A DNA stretch of 64,000 bases from Dethiobacter alkaliphilus AHT 1 (GTDB lineage Bacteria; Bacillota; Dethiobacteria; Dethiobacterales; Dethiobacteraceae), in contig NZ_ACJM01000003.1 in assembly GCF_000174415.1 (NCBI RefSeq), positions 124,001 through 188,000 of the forward strand, read 5' to 3'. The notes beneath the pieces were generated by a model. It worked only from the letters and a program-made list of their open reading frames with translations. It did no database searches and was not told the DNA's origin. Positions 1-8,046 of this stretch are shown piece after piece. Position numbers and translations under genes: made by a program. Within the stretch, counting starts at the first letter, position 1. Each line of letters opens with the position of its first letter.

Positions 1-333
1 ATCTGTTTTCTTCCTGAACCGGACAAGCATAGAGCACAACTGTCCCCCCGCCTCCGGGCAGGCAAGACACGAAGACATAGAAAGGCTCGTCACCCATGTT
101 ACAAGTCCGATGTAAACATGATTATTCGGCCACCGGGCATCTATTCCGATTATAACTATCACAGATTCCTGGCTGCCTGACAACCGCCAAAATGGGTAGG
201 ATTGCGCCAGAGCCATACCTTTTCTATTGCAAACAAATGCTGTATCGTAATTATCTATGGCTGTGGGCCTGACCATTGGATATACCAATACAAATCCGGC
301 AGGCAACTCGCTTGGCATGCCGAATTACTGGAT
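1..333. other. No recognised gene upstream of the tRNA
   Basis: I see no convincing protein gene here. A 43-codon open frame (257-388) runs into the tRNA but has no ribosome binding site. selA or selB, which often sit next to a selenocysteine tRNA gene, are not visible inside the window; they could lie to the left. Confidence 0.5.
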
Positions 334-427
334 GGGGGCTAAGGACATGGTGTCCTCGCGGGCTGCAAACCCGTTGGCCGGTTCGTAAATTAGCCGGGGT
401 CGGTTCGATTCCGACTAGCCCTCTCCA
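334..427 (+). tRNA. Selenocysteine-type tRNA scaffold with GCA (Cys) anticodon
   Basis: Seen: an 8-bp acceptor stem (334-341 with 416-423, one G-U pair) stacks on a 5-bp T stem (399-403 with 411-415; loop TTCGATT). This 8/5, 13-bp branch is the hallmark of bacterial tRNA-Sec. The D arm is tight (GGAC/GTCC, possibly extended, around ATGGT) with almost no linker after the acceptor stem. The anticodon arm GCGGG-CTGCAAA-CCCGT puts GCA at 365-367. A long variable arm (378-383 with 392-397, 6 bp) follows, and CCA is encoded at 425-427. Bacterial tRNA-Sec normally has UCA and a G discriminator. Here the anticodon is GCA and the discriminator is U (424), both known identity elements for cysteinyl-tRNA synthetase. 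It may be a minor Cys tRNA derived from selC, or a Sec tRNA recoded to Cys codons; the sequence cannot say which. A terminator follows. Confidence 0.8.
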
Positions 428-459
428 ATCTAATCCAACATATCTTTAGCCGCATAAAA

Positions 460-503
460 AAGGCCGTAACGAATTTCTGCTTTGAAGTTCGTTACGGCCT
501 TAT
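460..503 (+). terminator. Intrinsic terminator after the tRNA
   Basis: Fourteen-base perfect inverted repeat (460-473 with 488-501, AAGGCCGTAACGAA arm) around a 14-nt loop, 33 bp after the tRNA CCA. The tail is T/A-rich rather than a clean T run, so termination strength is uncertain. Confidence 0.7.
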
Positions 504-981
504 ATTATTGTATGCTCCCTGATTATTCCTCTATATTATTACCTGCGGTTTAGCTATACTCACATGCAATAACACCCCAATCCATGTGTTATCTTAAATA
601 TCAATTAATGGATAGCCGCCTTCAAAACAAGTAACTCTGTGGCAATTGAAACAACTACTTTGTTTTAATCGATGACCGCGGCTTCCATCTTTATCTAAAA
701 GTATGGTCAGCCCCCCTTGTGCTGTGCAAGTAATGGACGTCTGTCACGGTATCTTTTATCATACTGGTTTTATACATTATACCTTTACCTTCGCAAAATA
801 TAACTTCAAACCTTGTTTCTTCATCATTGTTCCCTCGAAAGGATTGGATATGATTAATCTTACCATTACGGATAAACATCCACACTAAAGACGCAGAGAC
901 CTTCCTGCCCAACTTCACACACACCGTCGGTGACAGCCTTACCAGCGGAGAGACTGTACGAATACTAGGGGTGGCTAGGGC
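504..981. other. Degenerate intergenic region, no gene assigned
   Basis: No frame has a ribosome binding site or recognisable family. A minus-strand open stretch (691 to about 900) reads like ordinary protein in its last 60 residues but lacks a credible start. It could be the decayed end of a gene, in keeping with the IS21 debris to its right. Confidence 0.4.
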
Positions 982-1273
982 GTGAATGAATTGGATCACG
1001 ATGCCGCGTTTTCTACTATGCCGGCGTACAAGAACAGAGCCGTGAAGGAATGTAAACTTGAACCCTATAAAACATACATCCATGAACGAATGAACGAGGG
1101 TTGTGTTAATGCAGTTGTTTTGCATGATGAGATTGTTGATAAAGGCTATCGGAGCAAGCTTACAATCTTAATAGAGTTCATGAGACCGCATTGAAAAAGC
1201 ATGGTCGAAAGCCTCTATTCGCTATGAAACCCCACTTGGCAAGCAAGCTCAAGTTAGAGCGAGTTCATTTTGA
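982..1273 (+). pseudogene. IS21-family transposase (IstA) remnant
   Basis: Two neighbouring frames hold consecutive pieces of an IS21 IstA protein. The 982-1194 frame contains the region LEPYKTYIHERMNEG followed by NAVVLHDEI and GYRSKLTILIEFMRP. After a stop and a frameshift, frame 1205-1273 continues with IRYETPLGKQAQV, the conserved stretch just before the DDE integrase core. The N-terminal helix-turn-helix, most of the catalytic core and istB are missing, and I found no intact terminal repeats. It is a dead fragment; family assignment rests on the two motifs only. Confidence 0.7.
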
Positions 1274-1331
1274 GAAGGCTTTTTCATCCATTTCTTAAAC
1301 GTCGACAACACATTGCCCATGATTTGAGCTT

Positions 1332-1353
1332 ATGCGACTATCTATAGTCGCAG
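1332..1353. repeat. Short perfect hairpin
   Basis: TGCGACTA and its exact complement surround a short loop at 1333-1352. It lies downstream of the IS21 remnant. It has no T-run, so it is probably not a terminator; it could be part of an old element end. Confidence 0.4.
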
Positions 1354-1546
1354 CGTATTGCAAGATGTTTGCGCCATTTAATAACTACAGAGATTGATGT
1401 ATTGCTTATTTTCTTAAATTAAACTAAAAAGCTCTAGGGTTGTCCTAGGCATAATAAGGAATTTAAGATATAATTTATATATTCAATATGAAAATATGGT
1501 AATATTTTAGGTGCGAGTTTAAAGAAATTGGGTTGGGGGGCTTAAT

Positions 1547-2596
1547 ATGTTAAGACAGGAAAAAGGTGCAGCGATGCCTTTGGTACTAATGTTAATGTTT
1601 GTATTGACCCTTCTTGGTACAGCGTTGTGGCATTATAGTATGGTCGATGCTACGCAAGTAGCACGAGATGAGCGGAAGATGCAGGCGTACTATATAGCTA
1701 GGTCCGGAGCAGAAAACGTGGCACAACACATCATAAACGAAAATAAAGAGGATAGTACGTTTGTTAACAAAATGATTAATGCTCCTGCCTCAGACTTGGT
1801 CAAACTTGACTATGGTGACTTCGAAGTTGATGTATACGGCAATCCGAATGCTGAGGTTATAATCGAATCCACCGGCTGGGTAGGCAACATTAGTCAAACT
1901 GTAGTAGTGACTCTTGTGCCGTCAGGTGGTTCAGATTATGCACTGAAAGCAAAAAACATTAGTGTTTCTGGTAAAGCTGCCCATGTTTATGGCGACGTAG
2001 CTTATGCTGAAATTGGTGGAGATAATTTTTTTGAGGATATTGTTAAAGAAGGAGAGATCAGTTATGACCCTGAGTGGCTATATACAAGTCCGACCCCTCC
2101 CACTCTCCCCCTAAGAGAAAATATAGTATTGAATTCTACTAATGACCACAAAGTGGTGAATGAAAATGGAGAATATAATTTAATAGATATTAGCGGCGGC
2201 AATTTAGATATTATAGTAGAAGGAACCCGAAGATTATACGCTCACGAAATTAAAGTGACAGGTAATGGCAAAATTAATGTCACTGGTAATGGCAAGCTGT
2301 ATCTTTACTTGGACAACTTCACTGGTGGCGGTACATTTGCAGTAAATGATGAGGTAGACATATTCTATTATGTAACGCCTGGTGGGGTTTTTGATATGTC
2401 GGGTACCCCAAACCTTTTTGGAGCGATTCATGCTCCCGATGCAGATGTAAAAATCGCTGGTAATGTATCTGTAACTGGGTCTGTGATTGCTAATAAAATT
2501 ACCGGTCAAGGTTCCTTTACAGTTGTATATCAAGAATTAGATGACGAAGGTGAATCAGGCGGTTTAGCTCTAGGGTCTTGGCAATGGAAAGAATAG
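1547..2596 (+). CDS. PilX-like pilus-associated protein
   Basis: 349 residues. The N-terminus (KGAAMPLVLMLMFVLTLLG, about residues 6-24) is a short charged leader followed by one hydrophobic helix. A YYIARSGAE motif at about 48-56 is typical of PilX-type minor pilin proteins. The rest is beta-rich and carries repeated glycine/aspartate-rich strands (ISVSGKAAHVYGDV, IKVTGNGKINVTGNGK), suggesting an exposed beta-solenoid-like domain. A GGGGGG ribosome binding site lies 6 nt before the ATG. It is the first of three closely spaced pilin-like genes (1547-3873), probably one operon. By family it is a minor component or assembly factor of a type IV pilus or pseudopilus; no assembly ATPase is adjacent, so it must rely on machinery elsewhere. 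Confidence 0.7.
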   Translation: MLRQEKGAAMPLVLMLMFVLTLLGTALWHYSMVDATQVARDERKMQAYYIARSGAENVAQHIINENKEDSTFVNKMINAPASDLVKLDYGDFEVDVYGNPNAEVIIESTGWVGNISQTVVVTLVPSGGSDYALKAKNISVSGKAAHVYGDVAYAEIGGDNFFEDIVKEGEISYDPEWLYTSPTPPTLPLRENIVLNSTNDHKVVNENGEYNLIDISGGNLDIIVEGTRRLYAHEIKVTGNGKINVTGNGKLYLYLDNFTGGGTFAVNDEVDIFYYVTPGGVFDMSGTPNLFGAIHAPDADVKIAGNVSVTGSVIANKITGQGSFTVVYQELDDEGESGGLALGSWQWKE

Positions 2597-2623
2597 CTAT
2601 CAATAAGAGGGGTGTAGCTACCT

Positions 2624-2974
2624 ATGAAAAAACAAAATACCGAGAAAGGTTTTAGTCTCGTTGAGGTTATTGTAGCCCTGGCCATATTAGCTATCCTGGT
2701 TGCAGCCTTAACTCCACTATTTACATTTAGTTTTACAAATATTTTTTCCGGCGGCAGGAAAAGTTCTGCACAGTATAGAGCGCATGAGGCTATGGAAAAT
2801 AAATTCGCAGGCATTGGGGTTGATGAAGGAGCCGAAACCACAACCCTAACTATAAAATTTGGTGAGACAACCTCTATAGATATAGAAAAAAAAGATGTTT
2901 CTGTTACTATAGACTATACAGATAGCCAAGGAAATGAAAGAAATGTAACATACAATTCTTTTTTGCCTAAATAG
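2624..2974 (+). CDS. Type IV pilin-like protein (prepilin N-terminus)
   Basis: 116 residues. It has a canonical class prepilin leader: KGFSLVEVIVALAILAIL at about residues 8-25, with cleavage expected after G9, F as the mature first residue and E at mature position 5. A single transmembrane helix is followed by a small beta-rich globular part. A ribosome binding site (AGAGGGGTG) precedes the ATG. It lies 27 bp after the PilX-like gene and its stop codon is followed at once by the PilW-like gene. It is probably a minor pseudopilin of the PilV/GspI kind, judged from size and position between PilX- and PilW-like proteins (inference). Confidence 0.75.
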   Translation: MKKQNTEKGFSLVEVIVALAILAILVAALTPLFTFSFTNIFSGGRKSSAQYRAHEAMENKFAGIGVDEGAETTTLTIKFGETTSIDIEKKDVSVTIDYTDSQGNERNVTYNSFLPK

Positions 2975-3009
2975 TGTTTGTAAAAAATCTGGAGGTGCAT
3001 TTTATAAAA

Positions 3010-3873
3010 ATGAATAAATTTATCTATAAGCACCTGTCCAATAATAAAGGTTTATCTCTGGTGGAATTAATCATTGTACTAATCCTTATAAATGTAGTAC
3101 TGGCTATCGGGTACGGCTATTATTATTTTGGGACAAGAAGTTTTACTGTGGGTGAAAGCCGAGCAGATGTACAGCAAAATGTTCGGCTTGCTACTGAATT
3201 TGTTGCAAACAATGTCCGTTTCGCTGACGATTTAGAGATTTTTCAAATAGATGACACTGAAGATTTGGTATACGACAAAAATTTTAACTATTTCTATATA
3301 GATATAGAAGAAAAGAAAATTATGCATCGTAAAATAAAAGAAACAGAAAGTTCTATTATCTTCCCAGTTGTAAACCAAAATATAGATTTCGATTTACATT
3401 TTGAGCGGAGCTCTACTAACATACTTGCTTTCGTCATAACTGGTAAAAATGACCATGTTTATAGCTTAGAGTCAGAGGTGTTATTAGCTAATGTTACCTC
3501 TATTAGTGGTCATAACGAAGGAGTAGCTATTCGTTATACTTCCCCCAGTCCTCCAGAACCTGCAATACGACGTGTTACTTTAAGTGAACAAGGACATATT
3601 ATTGGCGAACCCCCGCTAGATCTCCACATGAAAGTATTTACCTCTTATGTGGAGCCTAACGTAGATATAACTTACCGAATCTTCCAAATGATTGGAGATC
3701 CAGACTCACCAACAGAAGACACCTTAAAAGAATCAGATACTTATATCCTTAATGATAACCCCAAAACCATAAATATTGATTATTCGTTTGTAGATCAAGG
3801 CGAATATATAATTGAGGTAATTGTAGATACAGTTAAATACCCTTATTTTTTAACCTATTCAGTATCTCCTTAA
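3010..3873 (+). CDS. PilW-like prepilin
   Basis: 287 residues from ATG 3010. NKGLSLVELIIVLILINVVLA is a typical prepilin cleavage and methylation segment with Glu at mature position 5. The following GESRADVQQNVRLATEFV region is typical of PilW/GspJ-like minor pilins. GGAGGT (2991-2996) lies 13 nt before ATG 3010; an in-frame GTG at 2994 and a longer start at 2974 exist but lack a Shine-Dalgarno site. The C-terminal 110 residues resemble an Ig-like or PKD-like beta domain (VTLSEQGHIIGEPP onward), which is an addition to the usual PilW. It is the last gene of the pilin trio, followed by a terminator. Confidence 0.7.
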   Translation: MNKFIYKHLSNNKGLSLVELIIVLILINVVLAIGYGYYYFGTRSFTVGESRADVQQNVRLATEFVANNVRFADDLEIFQIDDTEDLVYDKNFNYFYIDIEEKKIMHRKIKETESSIIFPVVNQNIDFDLHFERSSTNILAFVITGKNDHVYSLESEVLLANVTSISGHNEGVAIRYTSPSPPEPAIRRVTLSEQGHIIGEPPLDLHMKVFTSYVEPNVDITYRIFQMIGDPDSPTEDTLKESDTYILNDNPKTINIDYSFVDQGEYIIEVIVDTVKYPYFLTYSVSP

Positions 3874-3908
3874 GCAGTCGCCGAGGACTGATAATAATTA
3901 ACTTCACC

Positions 3909-3934
3909 AACCCTGTCATATGACAGGGTTTTAT
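3909..3934 (+). terminator. Intrinsic terminator of the pilin trio
   Basis: AACCCTGTCA and its exact complement around TA, followed by TTTTATATTTT. It lies 36 bp after the PilW-like stop codon. Confidence 0.85.
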
Positions 3935-4030
3935 ATTTTACAATCAAACAAGACACGTTTAAACTAAATCTCGCTCATCTTTTAACAGAGGTCCTGTTAT
4001 CATATTTATAATATCCGCAAAAATAGTATA

Positions 4031-4088
4031 TTGACAATTCATGGAAAGATAGTATATAGTCACATTGTGATACTTGTAATATCACAAT
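4031..4088 (+). promoter_or_regulatory. Promoter and YtrA-type operator
   Basis: TTGACA at 4031-4036 and TATAGT at 4055-4060 (18-bp spacer; TATATA at 4053 gives 16) form a sigma-A promoter. Just downstream, ATTGTGATA and TATCACAAT (4064-4072, 4080-4088) make a perfect 9-bp inverted repeat with a 7-nt spacer, at the expected transcription start. A repressor bound there would block the promoter. The first gene of the operon encodes a GntR/YtrA repressor, so autoregulation through this site is the simplest reading (inference). Confidence 0.75.
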
Positions 4089-4110
4089 TATCAACTGGAG
4101 GACAAGTCCA

Positions 4111-4503
4111 TTGTTAAACATAGACCACCGCAGTAGGGTGCCGATATATGAACAGATTAAAAACCAGATACTTGAGCTGGTGATGTTGGGGGTACTTGAG
4201 CCCCATGAACGCCTCCCTTCTATTCGCTCATTGGCGAAGGATTTAAATTTAAATGTCAACACCGTCAAGCGGGCTTTTTCTGACTTGGAGGCTGCAGATG
4301 TAATTTATACGGGGGTTGGCAGGGGTAGTTTTATTTCTGAACAGGCCCGGGACAACAGCTTTTTAAAGGACAAGGCTCGGGAAGAAATAGAGACGGCAAT
4401 TAAGAATGGCAGGTCCAATGGGCTTTCTAAAGATGAAATTATAAGTATCGTGGATTCATTATATGGGGGGAGTGATGAAGATGATTTGCGTAAAGGAGAT
4501 TAA
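4111..4503 (+). CDS. GntR-family (YtrA-type) transcriptional regulator
   Basis: 130 residues. The winged-helix GntR domain fills residues 5-75 (PIYEQIKNQILELV, ERLPSIRSLAKDLNLNVNTVKRAF), followed by a short helical tail. That architecture marks the YtrA subfamily, which usually represses neighbouring ABC transporter genes. The start is TTG at 4111, supported by GGAGG (4097-4101) at 9-nt spacing. The gene overlaps the ATP-binding protein by 23 nt, so the two are translationally coupled. The palindrome at 4064-4088 is the likely operator. The inducer is unknown; in relatives such systems respond to cell-wall antibiotics (family knowledge, not shown here). Confidence 0.85.
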   Translation: MLNIDHRSRVPIYEQIKNQILELVMLGVLEPHERLPSIRSLAKDLNLNVNTVKRAFSDLEAADVIYTGVGRGSFISEQARDNSFLKDKAREEIETAIKNGRSNGLSKDEIISIVDSLYGGSDEDDLRKGD

Positions 4504-5377
4504 AAAGTCTTTTGGAGACGCGGTTGTTCTTGATAATCTGTCACTTACCATGCAGAAAGGTTCTATTTATGGGCTGATAGGTCATAATGGCTCAGGAAAA
4601 ACTACGTTACTTAAAAGTATAGCGGGAATTTACGGGCTTGACTCTGGTAGTATTTTTGTAGATGGACAGGCTGTTTTTGATAATGAGCAGATTAAACGGA
4701 GAATGTTTTTTATTCCTGATGAACACTATTTTTTGTCACAGGCCAATATGGACACCATGGCGCGATTTTACAAAGGGTTCTATCCTGGCTGGAGTGATGT
4801 CACTTTTAAAAGATTAACAGAAATATTTGAAATTGATCCCAGTGAAAAGTTAACTGGGCTTTCAAAGGGGATGCAGCAGCAGGTGGCTATCATTCTTGCC
4901 TTATCTACGCGTCCGGACTACTTGCTTTTGGATGAGTGTTTTGATGGGCTGGATCCTGTTAAACGCTCTCTGGTGAGGCGGCTATTAACGGAACTGGTGG
5001 CTGAAAAAGAAATTGTGGTTATGATTTCTTCCCATAACATCAGGGAGTTGGAAGATTTGTGCGACCATATAGGAATTATTAATAATAAGCAAATTATCTA
5101 TGACTCCTCCGTCTGTGAGATGCGCCAGGGAATGAATAAGTATCGGTTGGCATTTAAAAAGAGTATTGCAGAGGATGCCTTAAATGGCTTCATACATAAG
5201 AACCTGGTTCTTAACGGGAAAGTGGCCACGTTTGTTGCCGGCGGGGATGAGGCGGAGATTAGAGCGCAAACAGAGAGACTAGACCCCGTACTGGTTCAGG
5301 TTTCCCCCTTAACGCTGGAAGAAGTATTCCTGATTGAAATGGAGGAAAAAGAGTATGACTTCAGAGATATCGTATAA
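4481..5377 (+). CDS. ABC transporter ATP-binding protein
   Basis: 298 residues from ATG 4481, placed 8 nt after a GGGGGAG ribosome binding site; a longer in-frame start at 4463 has none. Walker A is GHNGSGKTT (about residues 33-41), the signature is LSKGMQQQVAI and Walker B is YLLLDECFDGLD. The H-loop (SSHNIRELE) is present. The signature is LSKGM rather than LSGGQ, as is common in ABC-2 type export ATPases with YtrA regulators. It overlaps the regulator upstream and the permease downstream, indicating one export or antibiotic-response module. Confidence 0.9.
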   Translation: MICVKEIKKSFGDAVVLDNLSLTMQKGSIYGLIGHNGSGKTTLLKSIAGIYGLDSGSIFVDGQAVFDNEQIKRRMFFIPDEHYFLSQANMDTMARFYKGFYPGWSDVTFKRLTEIFEIDPSEKLTGLSKGMQQQVAIILALSTRPDYLLLDECFDGLDPVKRSLVRRLLTELVAEKEIVVMISSHNIRELEDLCDHIGIINNKQIIYDSSVCEMRQGMNKYRLAFKKSIAEDALNGFIHKNLVLNGKVATFVAGGDEAEIRAQTERLDPVLVQVSPLTLEEVFLIEMEEKEYDFRDIV

Positions 5378-7430
5378 TAAGGGTATTTTAAAGCATTCCT
5401 TTATGGTGGCTGTAAAAGCCTGCCTAGTTCCTTCATTTATCAGTTTCATTCTTTTGTTTGTAGCCAGTATACTGGCAAACCCTCTATTGTCGGTTCCCGT
5501 TGGTCTGAGAGATTATGTATTTGTGCTGCTTGGCATGCCTCCGGCAATTATTACGGGCATTATTATCTTTAGTTCCGCTGTTTTGGCCCTTATGGCGTTT
5601 AAGTTTATTTATGAAAAGAATGCGGTTAATGTGTTCTTTTCTTTAGGGTTAACAAGGAAACAACTTTATGCAACAAGATATTTGGCAGGGATAATGATGA
5701 GTGTTTTGCCGATTATTCTTGTGCTGCTTATTACTTATATAGGAAACATCATTATCTTTGGCAGTTCCACCGAACTGACCACTGCAGTTAGTTATCTGCT
5801 GCTGGGCTATATTACAGTTAGCGTGCTTAGCTTTACAATATCCAGCCTTGCGTACATACTTACGGGAACCTTGGCAGAAGGGGGACTTTTGGCGCTTTAT
5901 TCTTTAAGCGGCATCACCCTATTGATGCTGGGTCTGAACTACTTGATGAAGCTCTTTTTATTTGGCAATATTTATGGAGAATTCGAACGAATAGGAGAGG
6001 AATTGGTTCATGCTACCGCGGCAATTAACCCCTTGCTATTTTTCTTAAAGGATGCGTTTACATATGACGCCTTGTCCATAGATCGGGCAACCGGCACTCA
6101 TGAGGCCTTACCTGCAATAAATGTCACCACCGTAATCAGCTGGTTGATTGTGGCGGTCTTACTCGCTATATTGGCACAAAAGCTCTTTGAAGACCGGAAA
6201 GCAGAAATCACTCAGAAAGCCGGGACAAACAATCTGGCCTGTTTTATCTGTACACTGATACCCACCTTTTTCTTCTTCGCACTGATTGTCTCAGTAACCG
6301 ATCCATTGGTAAATCGTGGCGCTTCCCTTCTCCTTGCTACCATAGGTGGCGTAATCATCTATGTCCTACATGCACAGTTCTTTGCCCATTATCCATTTCG
6401 CAGTAATGTGCTCAAGCTGCCTGCTGTATTGGGTATCTGTCTTCTGGCCATTGTTATCCTCTCCACCGGCGGCCTTGGCTTTGCAAACAGAATACCTGCA
6501 GCGGAAGATATTGAAAATGTCCATATCACGTATGTGGGATATCCGCACTCTCAACCTTACCTTGAGCCTGATGGAACCCCTCCTACCGAAGCGAATTGGT
6601 TTGAAGAATTTAGACCGCAATATACAAGTGAGTCGGATATCAGGAAAGTGCTCGATATTCATCAAGCCATCATTGAATATGGTAAGCGCCCAGTAAATAT
6701 GGAGACAACCGTCCATTCTCCCGAGGATTATACTATAGAGAGTGAAATAATTATAATCTATACCCTAAAAAACGGTCGAGAACTAATTCGCTATTACCAG
6801 GCCACTTCTCTTGGCAACCTGCTGGAAATGCTTTCGCTGGATGAAACTGATTATATGAAACCGAGAATTGCCAATGTATATCAGAGATTACAGTCGATTG
6901 ACAGCGACATATATATAACTGATATTTTTGGCGCCGACAGCTTTAACTACGAGCATGATGAAGTTACAAGATCCAGACTACTTACCACGCTAAACGCCGA
7001 CAATGCCAACTTAACACCAGAGCAGCGCTATTTCCCGACAAAGCCGGCTTTGGGTGTGATTGACTTTTCCGGATATAAAGTTTTCATCACAGAGGACTAT
7101 ACTGAGACAATCTCTTTTTTAGAGGAAGAGAACTTACTTAAGCATTTTGAATTTGAAGGTGAAATAGATTATCTGACGATTGAACGATATTTCATTAATC
7201 CTTTTGATTATCATCATTACTTTCAGGCAAATAGCACCAACTATAATCCAAATAACCCTCGAAGAATCACAAACGAACAGGAGCAAACTGAGATACTCAA
7301 CAACATCCGCACAAATTATTTTGCCGTCGCAACAGGAGGCTACATTGTCGGAGTACATATTGAGGATGAAGCGCCTGTTTACATGTTCCTCCCGGAAGAG
7401 GATGCCCCGGAGTTCGTTAAAAACCTGTAA
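5355..7430 (+). CDS. ABC transporter permease with large C-terminal domain
   Basis: 691 residues from ATG 5355; GGAGG (5341-5345) at 9-nt spacing decides this start over 5334. Six hydrophobic segments occupy about residues 15-240 and four more about 255-375. A soluble, acidic region of roughly 300 residues follows (beginning near FANRIPAAEDIEN), probably outside the cell. The SLGLTRKQLYATRYLAG loop is typical of ABC permeases paired with YtrA-type ATPases. Substrate unknown. The last ten residues and the following terminator are duplicated as a fragment near 18790 (see findings). Confidence 0.8.
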   Translation: MTSEISYNKGILKHSFMVAVKACLVPSFISFILLFVASILANPLLSVPVGLRDYVFVLLGMPPAIITGIIIFSSAVLALMAFKFIYEKNAVNVFFSLGLTRKQLYATRYLAGIMMSVLPIILVLLITYIGNIIIFGSSTELTTAVSYLLLGYITVSVLSFTISSLAYILTGTLAEGGLLALYSLSGITLLMLGLNYLMKLFLFGNIYGEFERIGEELVHATAAINPLLFFLKDAFTYDALSIDRATGTHEALPAINVTTVISWLIVAVLLAILAQKLFEDRKAEITQKAGTNNLACFICTLIPTFFFFALIVSVTDPLVNRGASLLLATIGGVIIYVLHAQFFAHYPFRSNVLKLPAVLGICLLAIVILSTGGLGFANRIPAAEDIENVHITYVGYPHSQPYLEPDGTPPTEANWFEEFRPQYTSESDIRKVLDIHQAIIEYGKRPVNMETTVHSPEDYTIESEIIIIYTLKNGRELIRYYQATSLGNLLEMLSLDETDYMKPRIANVYQRLQSIDSDIYITDIFGADSFNYEHDEVTRSRLLTTLNADNANLTPEQRYFPTKPALGVIDFSGYKVFITEDYTETISFLEEENLLKHFEFEGEIDYLTIERYFINPFDYHHYFQANSTNYNPNNPRRITNEQEQTEILNNIRTNYFAVATGGYIVGVHIEDEAPVYMFLPEEDAPEFVKNL

Positions 7431-7434
7431 AGTA

Positions 7435-7476
7435 AAAATACTCCCGCATGATAAGTGCGGGAGTATTTTTGTTTTT
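7435..7476 (+). terminator. Intrinsic terminator of the YtrA/ABC operon
   Basis: AAAATACTCCCGCA pairs with TGCGGGAGTATTTT around a 6-7-nt loop, followed by TTGTTTTTG. A degenerate copy of the same hairpin is found near 18830-18860. Confidence 0.9.
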
Positions 7477-7491
7477 GAATGCAAGTTAATG

Positions 7492-7680
7492 TAGACAAAT
7501 CTGATCTCTGCTTTAAAAAGCCATATAGCTTATATTCTTCATTGATTCCCTGCGCCGCATAAAGAAGTTGGTGAAGAACTCCCAGAGAAATACCCAACCA
7601 CAATAACGAACCGGATAACAAAGGTTAGATACAATACGGCAGTGGAATCCTCTGAACCGTGGTACGGACCGAGGTAAAAT
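7492..7680 (-). pseudogene. Decayed copy of the 18883-19446 membrane-protein gene
   Basis: The sequence from 7492 matches 18886-19130 closely: the C-terminal EEYKLY region and the segment encoding the FLWEFFTNFF helix are recognisable. It has small indels near 7530 and lacks roughly 75-80 bp between 7598 and 7605 relative to the intact copy. The homology fades before the 5' half of the gene. No full open frame survives. It stands directly after the permease terminator, in the same relative position as the intact copy has to the permease tail at 18790. Confidence 0.75.
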
Positions 7681-7692
7681 GGAAGTAAAGTG

Positions 7693-8046
7693 TTAAGATA
7701 CGAAGTTAACCATGCTACCAACCGCAACTCCCTTTTGGGCAAAAGTACCGGCAGGAGCCTCTATAACATAGCGGGCTTTTTTTACGGTTTTTCCAAACCG
7801 ATAGGGCTGCATATTTTCCCACAGGGCACACACAGTGTCGGAATCATCCACAAATGCCACATCTATGGCAAAAGCCATGCCCACCGTATGTACTGCTTTA
7901 CAGGGCGTAATAACCAATCCCGTTTCCTCCGGCAGCGACTTTTTTCCCAGCAGCCCTTTCAAACGCAGAAAGAAGGAATCAGCCATCAAAACCTCCTGTA
8001 ATATCGTCTTCCCTTTTTCATCTACCATTCTCACTGTTTTGCCCAT
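7693..8046 (-). CDS. DUF192 protein
   Basis: 117 residues from ATG 8046 (a GTG at 8049 is an alternative). Conserved DUF192 features are present: LRGLL-like LKGLLGKKSLPEETGLVI, the CKAVHTVGMAFAIDVAFVD core and ENMQPYRFGKTVKKARYVIEAPAGT. The domain is a small beta-barrel of unknown biochemical role. No signal peptide is seen. Its start overlaps the stop of the vWA gene (TGATG), making it the last gene of the tad operon; DUF192 proteins are often found there in Firmicutes (family knowledge). Confidence 0.85.
   Translation of the reverse strand: MGKTVRMVDEKGKTILQEVLMADSFFLRLKGLLGKKSLPEETGLVITPCKAVHTVGMAFAIDVAFVDDSDTVCALWENMQPYRFGKTVKKARYVIEAPAGTFAQKGVAVGSMVNFVS

Noticed and set aside
257..388. 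43-codon ORF running through the tRNA
   Set aside because: No ribosome binding site and the second half is tRNA sequence; open frame explained by chance.
691..1125. Minus-strand 144-codon ORF
   Set aside because: Overlaps the IS21 remnant, no site at the start, no recognised family; at most its distal part is decayed coding sequence.
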